Shown: positions 16,820 to 26,048, counted from the stretch's first letter. The stretch: DNA of 64,000 bases from Pseudomonas sp. LFM046 (GCF_000949385.2 NZ_JYKO02000001.1:4705840-4769839); one strand, 5' to 3'. A program made the numbers and translations. Notes: generated by a model from the letters alone, not told the origin.

Positions 16820-18271
16820 ATGCCCTTCCGCCGCACCAAAATCGTCGCCACCCTCGGCCCGGCCAGCAACTCCCCGGAGGTCCTGGAGCAACTGATCGTC
16901 GCCGGGCTCAACGTCGCCCGCCTGAACTTCTCCCATGGCACCCCCGAGGAACACAAGGCACGCGCCCGCCTGGTGCGTGAACTGGCCGCCAAGCACGGTC
17001 GCTTCGTCGCCCTGCTCGGCGACCTGCAAGGTCCGAAGATCCGTATCGCCAAGTTCGCCAACAAGCGCATCGAGCTGAAAGAAGGCGACAGCTTCCGCTT
17101 CTCCGTCACCCATCCGCGCGACGCCGGTAACCAGGAAGTGGTCGGCATCGACTACCCGGACCTGGTGAAGGACTGCGGCGTGGGCGACGAACTGCTGCTG
17201 GACGACGGCCGCGTGGTGATGCGCGTGGAAGCCACCACCGCCGACGAACTGCAGTGCCGCGTGACCATCGGCGGCCCGCTGTCCGACCACAAGGGCATCA
17301 ACCGCCGTGGCGGTGGCCTGACCGCGCCGGCCCTGACTGCCAAGGACAAGGCCGATATCAAACTGGCCGCGGAAATGGAGCTGGACTACCTGGCCGTCTC
17401 CTTCCCCCGTGACGCCGCCGACATGGAACTGGCCCGCCGCCTGCGCGACGAGGCCGGCGGCAAGGCCTGGCTGGTGGCCAAGATCGAACGCGCCGAAGCC
17501 GTGGCCGACGACGAGGCCCTGGACGGCCTGATCCGTGCCAGCGACGCGGTGATGGTGGCCCGTGGCGACCTGGGCGTTGAAATCGGTGACGCCGAACTGG
17601 TGGGCATCCAGAAGAAAATCATCCTGCACGCCCGCCGCTACAACAAAGCCGTGATCACCGCGACCCAGATGATGGAGTCGATGATCCACAGCCCGATGCC
17701 GACCCGCGCGGAAGTCTCCGACGTAGCCAACGCCGTGCTCGACTACACCGACGCCGTGATGCTTTCGGCCGAGAGCGCCGCCGGCGAATACCCGGTGGAA
17801 GCCGTGCAGGCCATGGCACGCATCTGCCAGGGTGCCGAGAAGCACCCGGACAGCCGCCGCTCCCACCACCGCGTCGGCCAGACCTTCGATCGCTGCGACG
17901 AGAGCATCGCCCTGGCGTCGATGTACACCGCCAACCACTTCCCCGGCATCAAGGCCATCATCTGCCTGACCGAGAGTGGCTACACCCCACTGATCATGTC
18001 GCGCATCCGCTCCTCGGTGCCGATCTTCGCCTACTCCCCGCACCGCGAAACCCAGGCTCGCGTGGCGCTGTTCCGTGGCGTAGAGACCATTCCCTTCGAC
18101 GCCGCCGCGCTGCCGCCGGAGAAGGTCAGCCAGATGGCCGTGGACGAGCTGCTGCAACGCGGCGTGGTGACCAAGGGTGACTGGGTCATCCTGACCAAGG
18201 GCGACAGCTACACCACCCAGGGCGGCACCAACACCATGAAGATCCTCCACGTGGGCGATCTGCTGGTCTGA
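16820..18271 (+). CDS. pykA: Pyruvate kinase
   Basis: 483 aa pyruvate kinase, converting phosphoenolpyruvate and ADP to pyruvate and ATP. Conserved blocks: RRTKIVATLGPASNSPEVL, NVARLNFSHG, LLGDLQGPKIR, LTAKDKADI, VAKIERAEAV, VMVARGDLGVEI and the active-site stretch ITATQMMESMI, then TDAVMLSAESAAGEYP. The length and the DHKGINRRGGGL segment fit the PykA type of pseudomonads. TGGAG site before the ATG. It acts with the Entner-Doudoroff route. Confidence 0.97.
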   Translation: MPFRRTKIVATLGPASNSPEVLEQLIVAGLNVARLNFSHGTPEEHKARARLVRELAAKHGRFVALLGDLQGPKIRIAKFANKRIELKEGDSFRFSVTHPRDAGNQEVVGIDYPDLVKDCGVGDELLLDDGRVVMRVEATTADELQCRVTIGGPLSDHKGINRRGGGLTAPALTAKDKADIKLAAEMELDYLAVSFPRDAADMELARRLRDEAGGKAWLVAKIERAEAVADDEALDGLIRASDAVMVARGDLGVEIGDAELVGIQKKIILHARRYNKAVITATQMMESMIHSPMPTRAEVSDVANAVLDYTDAVMLSAESAAGEYPVEAVQAMARICQGAEKHPDSRRSHHRVGQTFDRCDESIALASMYTANHFPGIKAIICLTESGYTPLIMSRIRSSVPIFAYSPHRETQARVALFRGVETIPFDAAALPPEKVSQMAVDELLQRGVVTKGDWVILTKGDSYTTQGGTNTMKILHVGDLLV

Positions 18272-18285
18272 TCCGGCCAGGAACG

Positions 18286-18314
18286 AAAAAGCCGCCCTTC
18301 GGGGCGGCTTTTTT
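18286..18314 (+). terminator. Rho-independent terminator after pykA
   Basis: AAAAAGCCGCCC / GGGCGGCTTTTTT with a TTCG loop, 15 bases after the pykA stop. The A run also gives a T run on the minus strand, so it can serve the convergent enoyl-CoA hydratase gene. Confidence 0.9.
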
Positions 18315-18347
18315 CATGGTGTGGCCTGAAACCTTGTACGCGCGAAC

Positions 18348-19121
18348 TCACCCGAACTTCGAGAAATCCGGTTTGCGGCGCTGGGTGAAGGCCGACAGCG
18401 CCTCCACGGCTTCCGGTGAGCGCAGGCGCTGGCCGAACAGCTCGCCTTCTTCGGTGATCACCCGGCGCAGCTCTTCGCGGCCCGGCGCCTGCATCAGGCG
18501 CTTGCTGACCTCAAGGGCCGAGGGTGCCAGGTCGAGGAAACGCAGCGCAGCTTCCTTGGCCCGGGCGAAGGCCGCAGCACCGTTTTCCACGGCAGCATTG
18601 GCAATGCCCCAGCTGGCCGCCTGCTCACCGGTGAAGCCCTCGCCCAGCAGCAGCAATTCCGCCGCCTTGGCGTGGCCGAGCAGGCGCGGCAGGATCAGGC
18701 TGGAACCGAACTCCGGGCACAGGCCGAGATTGACGAAGGGCATCTTCAGCTTGGCGTCGGCGCTGACGTAGACCAGGTCGCAATGCAGCAGCAGCGTGGT
18801 GCCGATGCCCACCGCCGGGCCGCTCACCGCAGCCACTACCGGTTTGGGGAAATCGAACAGCGCGCGCATGAACTGGAACACCGGGCTGTCCATGCTGGTC
18901 GGCGGCTCCTGGAGGAAATCGACGATATCGTTGCCGCTGGTGAAGCAGTCCTCGTCACCGGTAATCAGCACCACGCGCACCTCACGGTCTTCGCGGGCCG
19001 CATCCAGCACCTCGGCCATACGGCTGTACATGGCGCGGGTCAGGGCATTCTTCTTGTCCGGGCGGTTCATGCGCAGCGTCAGCAGGCCCTGCTCGCGTTC
19101 GACCAGAATATGCTCGCTCAT
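18348..19121 (-). CDS. Enoyl-CoA hydratase/isomerase family protein
   Basis: 257 aa crotonase-fold enzyme. Oxyanion-hole blocks TSGNDIVDFL and AAVSGPAVGIGTTLLLHCDLVYVS are present, followed by MPFVNLGLCPEFGSSLILPRLLG. The GLCPEFGSS stretch is where catalytic Glu residues lie in the family, and the C-terminus has the EGFTGEQAASWGIAN helix. Whether it hydrates or isomerises is not clear. GAGGA site. It is 28 bases downstream of the ferredoxin-reductase-like gene. Confidence 0.88.
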   Translation of the reverse strand: MSEHILVEREQGLLTLRMNRPDKKNALTRAMYSRMAEVLDAAREDREVRVVLITGDEDCFTSGNDIVDFLQEPPTSMDSPVFQFMRALFDFPKPVVAAVSGPAVGIGTTLLLHCDLVYVSADAKLKMPFVNLGLCPEFGSSLILPRLLGHAKAAELLLLGEGFTGEQAASWGIANAAVENGAAAFARAKEAALRFLDLAPSALEVSKRLMQAPGREELRRVITEEGELFGQRLRSPEAVEALSAFTQRRKPDFSKFG

Positions 19122-19149
19122 GGAAATTCCTCGATGTGCTTGGACCCGC

Positions 19150-20091
19150 TCACTTCTCGCGGGTCAGGAAGGTATCGGCCAACAGCTGATTACGGGGCAG
19201 GCCGGCCAGATAAAGCCGGCGCGCGAACTCATCGACGCTGGCGGGGTGGCCGCAGAGTAAGGCGATGGTTTGCCGCGAAACAAGGCGGAATTGCGCCAAA
19301 ATCTCTGGCAGCTCGGCCGGTGTGATCAGCTGGACGACCAGTCCCGAATGGCTGGAAGCCAGCTCGGCGAGGGATTTGGCCAGATAATGGCCGCTGGCGT
19401 CATGGGCCAGATGAATGATGCGGATGGGGCCCTGATGATGATGCCGCAGGGCCTCCCGCAGCAGCCCCCACAGCGGCGCGAGTCCGGTACCCGAGGCCAG
19501 GAACAGCAGCGGCCGGCCGTCCCACGAAGGATCGTAGTGGAGCGCACCGCCATGCAGTTCCCCCAGGCGCAGCTTGTCCCCCGGCACCAGGCGGCGGGCG
19601 CGGTCGCTGAACAAGCCGGGATGGCGGCAATCCAGGTGAAACTCCAGGAACTCATCGGCACCGGGCAGGCTGGCCAGGGAATACGGGCGGGCGACACCCT
19701 CGTCATTCCACAGCAGCAGGTGCTGGCCGGCGCGGTAACGCAGCGCTCGCTCGGGAGAGAGATAGAGGCGCAGTACGTCCGGTGCGGGCCAGTCGATGGC
19801 GGCCACCTCGGCCTCCATGCCGTCGCGGGCGGGATCGAAGACCTCCACCACCAGGTCCTGCACCACCAGGCACTGGCAGGACAGACGCCAGCCCTCGGCG
19901 CGCTGGACCGGGTCCAGGGCCTCGGGGTTGGCGTCTGCCGGTTCACCTTCCAGGCAACGCACCAGGCACGCGTGGCAGCTGCCGGCCCGGCAGCTGTAGG
20001 GCACTTTGCAGCCCCCGGCGTTGAGGGCGTCCAGCAGATTGCTGGCAGGCGAGACGGTCCAACGTTTTCCGGCTACTTCGAGTTCAGGCAC
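19150..20091 (-). CDS. 2Fe-2S ferredoxin/NAD(P)H reductase
   Basis: 313 aa electron-transfer protein. An N-terminal plant-type ferredoxin domain (about 1-80) has cluster cysteines C34, C39, C42 and C72 (YSCRAGSCHAC and LSCQ). A FAD-binding domain follows (RPYSLASLPG) and an NAD(P)-binding domain (LLFLASGTGLAPLWGLLREAL and ALLCGHPASVDEF). The order is that of oxygenase reductase components, but no oxygenase is nearby. The start is GTG 20091 with a GGGGCAGG leader, overlapping the preceding diguanylate cyclase by eight bases, so translation is likely coupled. Confidence 0.88.
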   Translation of the reverse strand: MPELEVAGKRWTVSPASNLLDALNAGGCKVPYSCRAGSCHACLVRCLEGEPADANPEALDPVQRAEGWRLSCQCLVVQDLVVEVFDPARDGMEAEVAAIDWPAPDVLRLYLSPERALRYRAGQHLLLWNDEGVARPYSLASLPGADEFLEFHLDCRHPGLFSDRARRLVPGDKLRLGELHGGALHYDPSWDGRPLLFLASGTGLAPLWGLLREALRHHHQGPIRIIHLAHDASGHYLAKSLAELASSHSGLVVQLITPAELPEILAQFRLVSRQTIALLCGHPASVDEFARRLYLAGLPRNQLLADTFLTREK

Positions 20092-21211
20092 CCTGCCCCT
20101 CCCAGGCGGCATCGCAACGGTTACGCCCGCTGCGCTTTGCCCGATAGAGTGCCTGATCCGCCCGCTGCAGCGCATCATCCAGGTCGTCCCCGGCGACCAG
20201 CAGCGTCATGCCCGCGGACAGGCTCAGCCGCTCCATCTGCACGCCCACCGGATCAGCAGCGGCGAAGGCTTCCCGCAACCGCTCGCAACAGGCGGTGAGG
20301 CGGTCCGCGTCGCAATTGGGGATCAGCAGGACGAACTCCTCGCCGCCGTAGCGCGCCAACACATCACCGTCGCGCAGGCAGGCCAGTGCCACTGCCGCAA
20401 AGGTCTGCAGCACCCGGTCGCCGGCGGCGTGGCCATGGAGGTCGTTGATGCGCTTGAAATGGTCGAGGTCGATCAGCGCCAGGCCGTGCTGGCGGTGGGC
20501 GACAAGGTTCTCCAGCTCGCGACCGGCCAGGCGCAGGAAATGGCGGCGGTTGAACAGCCCGGTCAGCTCGTCGGTGGCCACCAGGTCTTCCAGCTGGCGC
20601 ATCATCCCGCGCAAGGTGTCCTGGTGCGCCTGGAGGGCGAAGCGGCGCTGGCGCATGCGCTGCCGCAGGGCCTGGAGGTAACTGGCGAACAGGCTCATCC
20701 ACACCATCAGCACGAAAAGCACGCAGACCTGCACCAGCGCCAGTGCGGGGTCCGCCAGCTGCATATGGTAGGCCTCGATCAGGTTGAGGCCGGCGAAGGC
20801 GAAGAAACCAATGGCAGCGCAGCGGACGAAAACCCGCGGCTTCAACTGAAACACACCGAACAGCATGATGAGCACGTAGACCGCCAGCAAGGTGCCCCGC
20901 GCGCTGTCGACCATGGTCATCAGCCAGGTGTGCCAACCCAGGGCAAGGAGCACCTGGAGCTCGGTGAGGCTGGGGTCGCTGAACCTGAGGTTGTGCCCGC
21001 TGGTGAAGATCCACAACAGCACGAGCTGGGAAAGGACGACGACGCCGGTGCCCACCAGGGCGGTGCGCGAATCGACCCGGAAAAGCCCTCCGAGCAGAGC
21101 GATCCAGCACAGCAGCAGGATCATCGCGTAGGTGGCCACGGCCATACCGAAGCGCTTCAGCAGCAGACTTTGCAGGGCTCTATGGCTGACGCGCTGGCTG
21201 GTTGGGCTCAT
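20084..21211 (-). CDS. sadC: Membrane diguanylate cyclase, SadC-like
   Basis: 375 aa. Six hydrophobic spans (about residues 22-190) precede a cytoplasmic GGDEF domain. The active site is RYGGEEFV. An RDGD sequence ends five residues upstream, matching the RxxD inhibitory I-site, so product feedback is expected. The DELTGLFNRRHF and DLDHFKRINDLHGH blocks are intact. Position between the reductase and class I fumarase matches the P. aeruginosa sadC locus from memory, although that protein is longer, so the name is by synteny. Its GGGAAGGAG ribosome site is strong. Confidence 0.82.
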   Translation of the reverse strand: MSPTSQRVSHRALQSLLLKRFGMAVATYAMILLLCWIALLGGLFRVDSRTALVGTGVVVLSQLVLLWIFTSGHNLRFSDPSLTELQVLLALGWHTWLMTMVDSARGTLLAVYVLIMLFGVFQLKPRVFVRCAAIGFFAFAGLNLIEAYHMQLADPALALVQVCVLFVLMVWMSLFASYLQALRQRMRQRRFALQAHQDTLRGMMRQLEDLVATDELTGLFNRRHFLRLAGRELENLVAHRQHGLALIDLDHFKRINDLHGHAAGDRVLQTFAAVALACLRDGDVLARYGGEEFVLLIPNCDADRLTACCERLREAFAAADPVGVQMERLSLSAGMTLLVAGDDLDDALQRADQALYRAKRSGRNRCDAAWEGQGA

Positions 21212-21569
21212 GGGCTCCTTCCCGTAATGGCACCGTGCAATCAATTTACGCTTGTGATCACAGATTGCCTAGGTTCTCTACGAAAAGTCGACGAGCGAAG
21301 ATCAGGCAAGGCGGAATCGACCGAAGCCGCGGAGTTCAGGCGTTGAAAATGAACGCGTTGAGGTCGGTCTCTACGCAGCATTACCGGATGCCGGGAGTTT
21401 TCGTGGAGAGCCGGGTGCTCCGGCGGCGTCCGACAACCGACCGAGGTCGACTACTGGCGACTGTGCCCGACTGGCCCCACGCGCTATACTGCCGCGCCTT
21501 TTCAGCCTGCAAGCGCGCCGGGTCGTGGTCCGGCGCTTCCCCGATGTTCCCTCCAAGAGGAGCGCCTAC
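21212..21569. other. Divergent intergenic region between sadC-like gene and fumarase
   Basis: 358 bases without a credible gene. It contains a perfect ten-base palindrome TGTGATCACA at 21253-21262, near the sadC-like start, and a promoter-like TATACT close to the fumarase. No protein-coding frame with a ribosome site was found. Confidence 0.6.
21485..21490 (+). promoter_or_regulatory. Probable -10 box of the fumarase gene
   Basis: GCTATACTGCC is a common -10 context in Pseudomonas, about 80 bases upstream of the fumarase ATG. No good -35 box is visible, so an activator may be needed. Confidence 0.4.
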
Positions 21570-23093
21570 ATGACCGTGATCAAGCAAGATGATCTGATCC
21601 AGAGTGTCGCCGACGCCCTGCAATTCATCTCCTATTACCACCCCGTCGACTTCATCCAGGCCATGCACGAGGCCTACCTGCGTGAAGAGTCGCCCGCCGC
21701 GCGCGACTCCATGGCGCAGATCCTGATCAACTCCCGCATGTGCGCCACCGGCCACCGCCCGATCTGCCAGGACACCGGTATCGTCACCGTGTTCGTCCGC
21801 GTCGGCATGGATGTTCGCTGGGACGGCGCCACCATGAGCGTGGACGACATGATCAACGAAGGCGTACGTCGCGCCTACAACCTGCCGGAAAACGTCCTGC
21901 GCGCCTCCATCCTGGCCGACCCGGCCGGCGCCCGTAAGAACACCAAGGACAACACCCCGGCGGTCATCCACTACTCCATCGTTCCCGGCAACACCGTGGA
22001 AGTGGACGTCGCGGCCAAGGGCGGCGGCTCCGAGAACAAGTCGAAGATGGCCATGCTCAACCCGTCCGACTCCATCGTCGACTGGGTGCTGAAGACCGTT
22101 CCGACCATGGGCGCCGGCTGGTGCCCGCCGGGCATGCTTGGCATCGGCATCGGCGGTACCGCCGAGAAGGCCGCTGTGATGGCGAAGGAAGTCCTGATGG
22201 ACGAGATCGACATCCACGAGCTGAAGGCCCGCGGTCCGCAGAACAAGATCGAGGAAATGCGCCTCGAGCTGTTCGAGAAGGTCAACCAGCTGGGCATCGG
22301 CGCCCAGGGCCTGGGCGGCCTGACCACCGTGCTCGACGTGAAGATCATGGACTACCCGACCCACGCCGCGTCCCTGCCGGTGTGCATGATCCCCAACTGC
22401 GCCGCCACCCGTCACGCCCACTTCGTGCTCGACGGTTCCGGCCCGGCCGAACTGGAAGCTCCGCCGCTGGACGCCTACCCGGAAATCGTCTGGGAAGCCG
22501 GCCCCTCAGCGCGCCGCGTCGACCTGGACAAGATCACCCCGGAAGAAGTGCAGAGCTGGAAGCCGGGCGAAACCCTGCTGCTCAACGGCAAGATGCTCAC
22601 CGGCCGCGACGCTGCGCACAAGCGCATGGTCGACATGCTGAACAAGGGCGAAGAGCTGCCGGTGGACCTGAAAGGCCGCTTCATCTATTACGTCGGCCCG
22701 GTTGATCCGGTGCGTGACGAAGTGGTTGGCCCGGCTGGCCCCACCACCGCCACCCGTATGGACAAGTTCACCCGCCAGATCCTGGAAAGCACCGGCCTGC
22801 TGGGCATGATCGGCAAGTCCGAGCGTGGCCCCATCGCCATCGAAGCGATCAAGGACAACAAGGCCGTCTACCTGATGGCCGTCGGCGGCGCCGCCTACCT
22901 GGTGGCCCAGGCGATCAAGAAGTCCAAGGTCCTGGCCTTTGCCGAACTCGGTATGGAAGCCATCTACGAGTTCGACGTGAAGGACATGCCGGTCACCGTC
23001 GCCGTCGACACCAACGGCGAGTCGGTACACATCACCGGCCCGGCGATCTGGCAACAGAAGATCGCCGAAAACCTGGCGGTGGAAGTGAAGTAA
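21570..23093 (+). CDS. Fumarate hydratase class I (iron-sulfur)
   Basis: 507 aa, [4Fe-4S] class I fumarase of the TCA cycle. The N-terminal lyase domain contains CATGHRPICQDTGIVTVF, GGGSENKSKMAML and GAGWCPPGMLGIGIGG, with cluster cysteines at ICQDTG and WCPPG and another in CMIPNCAATRH. The C-terminal domain contains GRFIYYVGPVDPV and GPAGPTTATRMDKF. Length fits the fused two-domain type. GAGGAG site before ATG 21570; longer frame upstream is not used. Oxygen-sensitive and iron-dependent by family. Confidence 0.95.
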   Translation: MTVIKQDDLIQSVADALQFISYYHPVDFIQAMHEAYLREESPAARDSMAQILINSRMCATGHRPICQDTGIVTVFVRVGMDVRWDGATMSVDDMINEGVRRAYNLPENVLRASILADPAGARKNTKDNTPAVIHYSIVPGNTVEVDVAAKGGGSENKSKMAMLNPSDSIVDWVLKTVPTMGAGWCPPGMLGIGIGGTAEKAAVMAKEVLMDEIDIHELKARGPQNKIEEMRLELFEKVNQLGIGAQGLGGLTTVLDVKIMDYPTHAASLPVCMIPNCAATRHAHFVLDGSGPAELEAPPLDAYPEIVWEAGPSARRVDLDKITPEEVQSWKPGETLLLNGKMLTGRDAAHKRMVDMLNKGEELPVDLKGRFIYYVGPVDPVRDEVVGPAGPTTATRMDKFTRQILESTGLLGMIGKSERGPIAIEAIKDNKAVYLMAVGGAAYLVAQAIKKSKVLAFAELGMEAIYEFDVKDMPVTVAVDTNGESVHITGPAIWQQKIAENLAVEVK

Positions 23094-23110
23094 GCCTTCA
23101 TCGCTGCATG

Positions 23111-23139
23111 AAAAAGCCCGGCCAAGTGCCGGGCTTTTT
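23111..23139 (+). terminator. Rho-independent terminator after fumarase
   Basis: AAAAAGCCCGG / CCGGGCTTTTT stem with a seven-base loop, 17 bases after the stop codon. Confidence 0.9.
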
Positions 23140-23156
23140 CGTTTCCGCAATCGTTG

Positions 23157-23262
23157 GATGGGGCAGGCGGCGGTCCGCGAGTGGAGCGATACCCATTGAG
23201 CCCGCCGGGAACATCGTTGATGGGTATCGCAGGCTCCACCCATCCTACGAATCACCGCGCCG
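23157..23262. repeat. Intergenic repeat with GATGGGTATCGCAGGCTC core
   Basis: Contains GCGATACCCAT and its complement ATGGGTATCGC (23219 onward) as an inverted pair, ending CCACCCATCCTACG. The core GATGGGTATCGCAGGCTC recurs at 35705. It lies between the fumarase terminator and the nitrilase gene. Confidence 0.6.
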
Positions 23263-23264
23263 AC

Positions 23265-24143
23265 CTACAGTAGCGTCGCCTGCTCGAACTGCTCCGGCCA
23301 GTCGCGCCGGGTGAATACCTGCCCCTCATTACGCACCCGACGCACTTCGTCCAGGTCCAGGTCGCAGATCAGCCACTGGCTGGAATCCGGGCAGAGTTCG
23401 GGGCTTTGCGCGATCACGCCATTGCTGGGCATGCCGTAATCCGGTGGGACGTAGAGCCCGGCACGGCCGATGTTCTCGTCCAGCGCAGGGGACCAGGGGG
23501 CGAGGCCCACGGTGGGTGACTGCAACACGGCGATCTGGTTTTCCAGCGCGCGGGCCTGTGCGCCGATGCGCACCCGGTGGTAGCCCGCCTCGGTATCGGT
23601 GCAACTGGGCGCGAGGATCAGGTCGACGCCCCCTTCGGCCAGCGTGTGGGCCAGCAGCGGAAATTCGTTGTCGTAGCAGATCAGGATGCCCAGCCGTCCC
23701 AGGGTCGTATCGAACACCCGGAGCCCCTGCCCCGCCTCAATCCCCCACTGCTCGCGCTCAAAGCGGGTCATGATCAGCTTGTCCTGATACCCCAACTCAC
23801 CGCCTGGGCCGAACAGCCAGGCACGGTTGCGATACCGCCCATCGGCGTCGCGCACCGGCAGGCTGCCCGGCTGCAAGTAGACGCCGAGCTTCGCCGCAAT
23901 GCCGGCACAGAGCGCTCGCCAGTCCTGCAGCAGTGGCTGGATGCCGGCGATGGAGGCCTGCAGGTCGCCCCGCTCGGCCGGCGGCAGCTGGCCGGCCAGC
24001 ACCAGGCCGGCGTATTCCGGCAGCACCAGCAGCTTCGCGCCCTGCCCCGCCGCTTCGGCGCAGAGGCCCTCAAGATGGCGGGCGTAGGCGCCCCAGCTTT
24101 CATGGAGCTCGATGGCGTACTGACAGGCAGCGATCCTGATCAT
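23265..24143 (-). CDS. Carbon-nitrogen hydrolase (nitrilase superfamily)
   Basis: 292 aa. The Glu-Lys-Cys triad is visible: Glu in LVLPEYAGL, Lys in YQDKLIMTRFE and Cys in LICYDNEFPLLA. It is a C-N hydrolase that should act on an amide or nitrile. The gene overlaps the upstream GNAT stop by four bases (ATGA), so the two are translationally coupled. GNAT and nitrilase domains are found fused in some bacteria; this is the split form. Substrate is unknown. Confidence 0.88.
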   Translation of the reverse strand: MIRIAACQYAIELHESWGAYARHLEGLCAEAAGQGAKLLVLPEYAGLVLAGQLPPAERGDLQASIAGIQPLLQDWRALCAGIAAKLGVYLQPGSLPVRDADGRYRNRAWLFGPGGELGYQDKLIMTRFEREQWGIEAGQGLRVFDTTLGRLGILICYDNEFPLLAHTLAEGGVDLILAPSCTDTEAGYHRVRIGAQARALENQIAVLQSPTVGLAPWSPALDENIGRAGLYVPPDYGMPSNGVIAQSPELCPDSSQWLICDLDLDEVRRVRNEGQVFTRRDWPEQFEQATLL

Positions 24144-24730
24144 GGGTTGAGTTCCTTGAGCCAGAAGGACATGGGCTTGGCCGACTCGGTGTCTTCGTCC
24201 AGGTCACGCCAGTGGTATTCGGTGCGCAGCTCCGGATGATGGCGGTAGCCGCGCCTTGCCCAGAACGCATTGAGCGGTTGATAACCAATTGGCCGGCGTG
24301 GGTGGTCGTCTGGCCGCTCCACCGCACAGAAGGCGCAATGATCGAAGCGTCCCAGGCGCCGGGCATAGGCCTCGCGCTCGGCGAAGAACAGCACACCGAG
24401 GCCGGCGCCACGGTATTCGGCCTGCAGCACCGACTCACCGAAATAGAAAATTCGCTCAGGGTCCCAGCCACGCTCACGGAAGGGCCGCTGGAATTCCTCG
24501 GTTTCATCCGCCATGGGCAGGCCGGTGGAGGCGCCCACCACCCGCTCGCCGTCCAGGGCCAGCACGAACAGGCTTTCCGGGGATTCGGCATAGGTCGTCA
24601 GGTAGCGCGCTTCGTACTCCAGCGTACCGTCGTAGAGGTAGGGAAATTCGCGAAACACCGTCAGGCGCAGGCGCGCGAGGTCATCGATATGCGGCGCGAT
24701 CGCGGCGCCCTGAAGCAGGCGGATGTGCAT
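24140..24730 (-). CDS. GNAT-family N-acetyltransferase
   Basis: 196 aa. The acetyl-CoA-binding core is FGESVLQAEYRGAGLGVLFFAEREAYA, with the R/Q-x-x-G-x-G/A pattern in YRGAGLG. A C-terminal FWARRGYRHHPELRTEYHWRDLDE segment is typical of the branch linked to C-N hydrolases. ATG 24730 has a weak ribosome site; the frame extends upstream but without domain similarity. First gene of the pair with the nitrilase. Confidence 0.83.
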   Translation of the reverse strand: MHIRLLQGAAIAPHIDDLARLRLTVFREFPYLYDGTLEYEARYLTTYAESPESLFVLALDGERVVGASTGLPMADETEEFQRPFRERGWDPERIFYFGESVLQAEYRGAGLGVLFFAEREAYARRLGRFDHCAFCAVERPDDHPRRPIGYQPLNAFWARRGYRHHPELRTEYHWRDLDEDTESAKPMSFWLKELNP

Positions 24731-24843
24731 GGGAGCGGTCGTTCTGGCGATGTGGATGACGCCCCTGGCTAAGCCGGGTCTGGGCCAAGAACCTATCATG
24801 CCCGGCACTGACCGAATGACCCCATTGCGACAGGAATCCAACC

Positions 24844-25242
24844 ATGACCGCTATCGAACTGGTGCAAGCCTATTACGACGCCTTCAACGCCGGGGACATG
24901 CCGACCTTCCTCGGCCTGCTGAGCGAAGACGTGGTGCACGACATCAACCAGGGGGAACGCCAGCAAGGCAAGGCCGCCTTCGCCGCCTTCATGGACAAGA
25001 TGAACCGCTGCTACAAGGAGCGCCTGTCCGACATCGTCGTCATGCAGAGCGCCGACGGCAGCCGCGCCGCCGCCGAGTTCGTGGTGCATGGCCAGTACCT
25101 GGCCGACGACGAGGGCCTGCCGCCCGCCCGGGGCCAGACCTACGTGCTGCCGGCTGGCGCCTTCTTCCACATCCACTGCGGCAAGATCGCCCGCGTGACC
25201 AACTACTACAACCTCAACGACTGGGTCGAACAGGTCGTTTAA
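24844..25242 (+). CDS. NTF2/SnoaL-like (ketosteroid-isomerase-related) protein
   Basis: 132 aa alpha+beta cone fold. The N-terminus AIELVQAYYDAFNAGDMPTFLGLLSEDVVHDIN is typical, and the C-terminal strand TNYYNLNDWVEQVV fits. No catalytic role can be deduced. It is divergent from the GNAT-nitrilase pair with 113 bases between them, and may belong to the same conserved neighbourhood. AGGA site. Confidence 0.8.
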   Translation: MTAIELVQAYYDAFNAGDMPTFLGLLSEDVVHDINQGERQQGKAAFAAFMDKMNRCYKERLSDIVVMQSADGSRAAAEFVVHGQYLADDEGLPPARGQTYVLPAGAFFHIHCGKIARVTNYYNLNDWVEQVV

Positions 25243-25265
25243 GCCGCTCAGCCCTGCGCCCGCGC

Positions 25266-25351
25266 CGTAGGGTGGATCACGTTCCATCGCTCCACCATCG
25301 GAGTCCGGCAAGACCTCGACGGTGGAAACAAAGAGCGGTTTCCACCCTACG
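25266..25351. repeat. GTAGGGTGGA intergenic palindrome, copy 1
   Basis: CGTAGGGTGGA at the left end pairs with TCCACCCTACG at the right, about 65 bases apart, with an inner TCCACC / GGTGGA pair. Related copies lie at 47213 and 52575. Located between convergent genes. Confidence 0.7.
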
Positions 25352-25355
25352 CGCT

Positions 25356-25937
25356 CTACAGCTCGATCTTCGTCCCCAGCACCTTGAGGAAGGCCGCCAG
25401 CCACGCCGGATGAGCCGGCCAGGCCGGGGCGGTGACCAGGTTGCCCTGCACATGGGCGGCATCGACCGGAATATCCACGTACCGGCCACCCGCCAACCGC
25501 ACTTCCGGGCCGCACGCCGGGTAGGCGCTGCATTCGCGGCCTTCCAGCACACCGGCAGCGGCCAGCAACTGGGCGCCGTGGCAGACGGCGGCGATGGGCT
25601 TTCCGGCCTGGTCGAAGGCCTTCACCAGCTCCAGCACCCCGGCATTCAACCGCAAGTACTCGGGCGCCCGACCGCCCGGAATCAACAGCGCGTCATAGTC
25701 CTCGGCCTTCACCCTGGCGAAATCGAAATTAAGGGCGAAGTTGTGGCCCGGTTTTTCGCTGTAGGTCTGGTCGCCTTCGAAGTCATGGATGGCGGTGCGC
25801 ACGGTCTGCCCGGCGGTCTTGTCCGGGCACACGGCATGCACCGAGTGCCCCACCATCAGCAGGGCCTGGAAAGGCACCATGGTTTCGTAGTCTTCGGCGT
25901 AGTCGCCAACCAGCATCAGAATCTTCTTCGCGGCCAT
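25356..25937 (-). CDS. DJ-1/PfpI family protein
   Basis: 193 aa. The conserved nucleophilic-elbow cysteine is in [15 protein letters not shown], with the acidic residue in [14 protein letters not shown] upstream. Members act as glyoxalases, chaperones or proteases; this subgroup is annotated as protease-like but the activity is unproven. ATG 25937 has an exceptionally strong GGAGGAGGG site. Confidence 0.88.
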   Translation of the reverse strand: MAAKKILMLVGDYAEDYETMVPFQALLMVGHSVHAVCPDKTAGQTVRTAIHDFEGDQTYSEKPGHNFALNFDFARVKAEDYDALLIPGGRAPEYLRLNAGVLELVKAFDQAGKPIAAVCHGAQLLAAAGVLEGRECSAYPACGPEVRLAGGRYVDIPVDAAHVQGNLVTAPAWPAHPAWLAAFLKVLGTKIEL

Positions 25938-26048
25938 GTCGCACCCTCCTCCTGGAATGAACGTTCTGGGATTCAAAGGTTAGACAATTATCCCCAGCCC
26001 CTTCGGTCCGGAGTAATGGGCCCCGACTACAGGGGCTGACGGCGCGAC

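Noticed and set aside
16613-18250. 545-codon minus-strand frame
   Set aside because: Antisense to pyruvate kinase; low-complexity composition and no domain.
24723-26039. Long plus-strand frame over the NTF2-like and DJ-1 genes
   Set aside because: Arg/Pro-rich off-frame reading of known genes on both strands.
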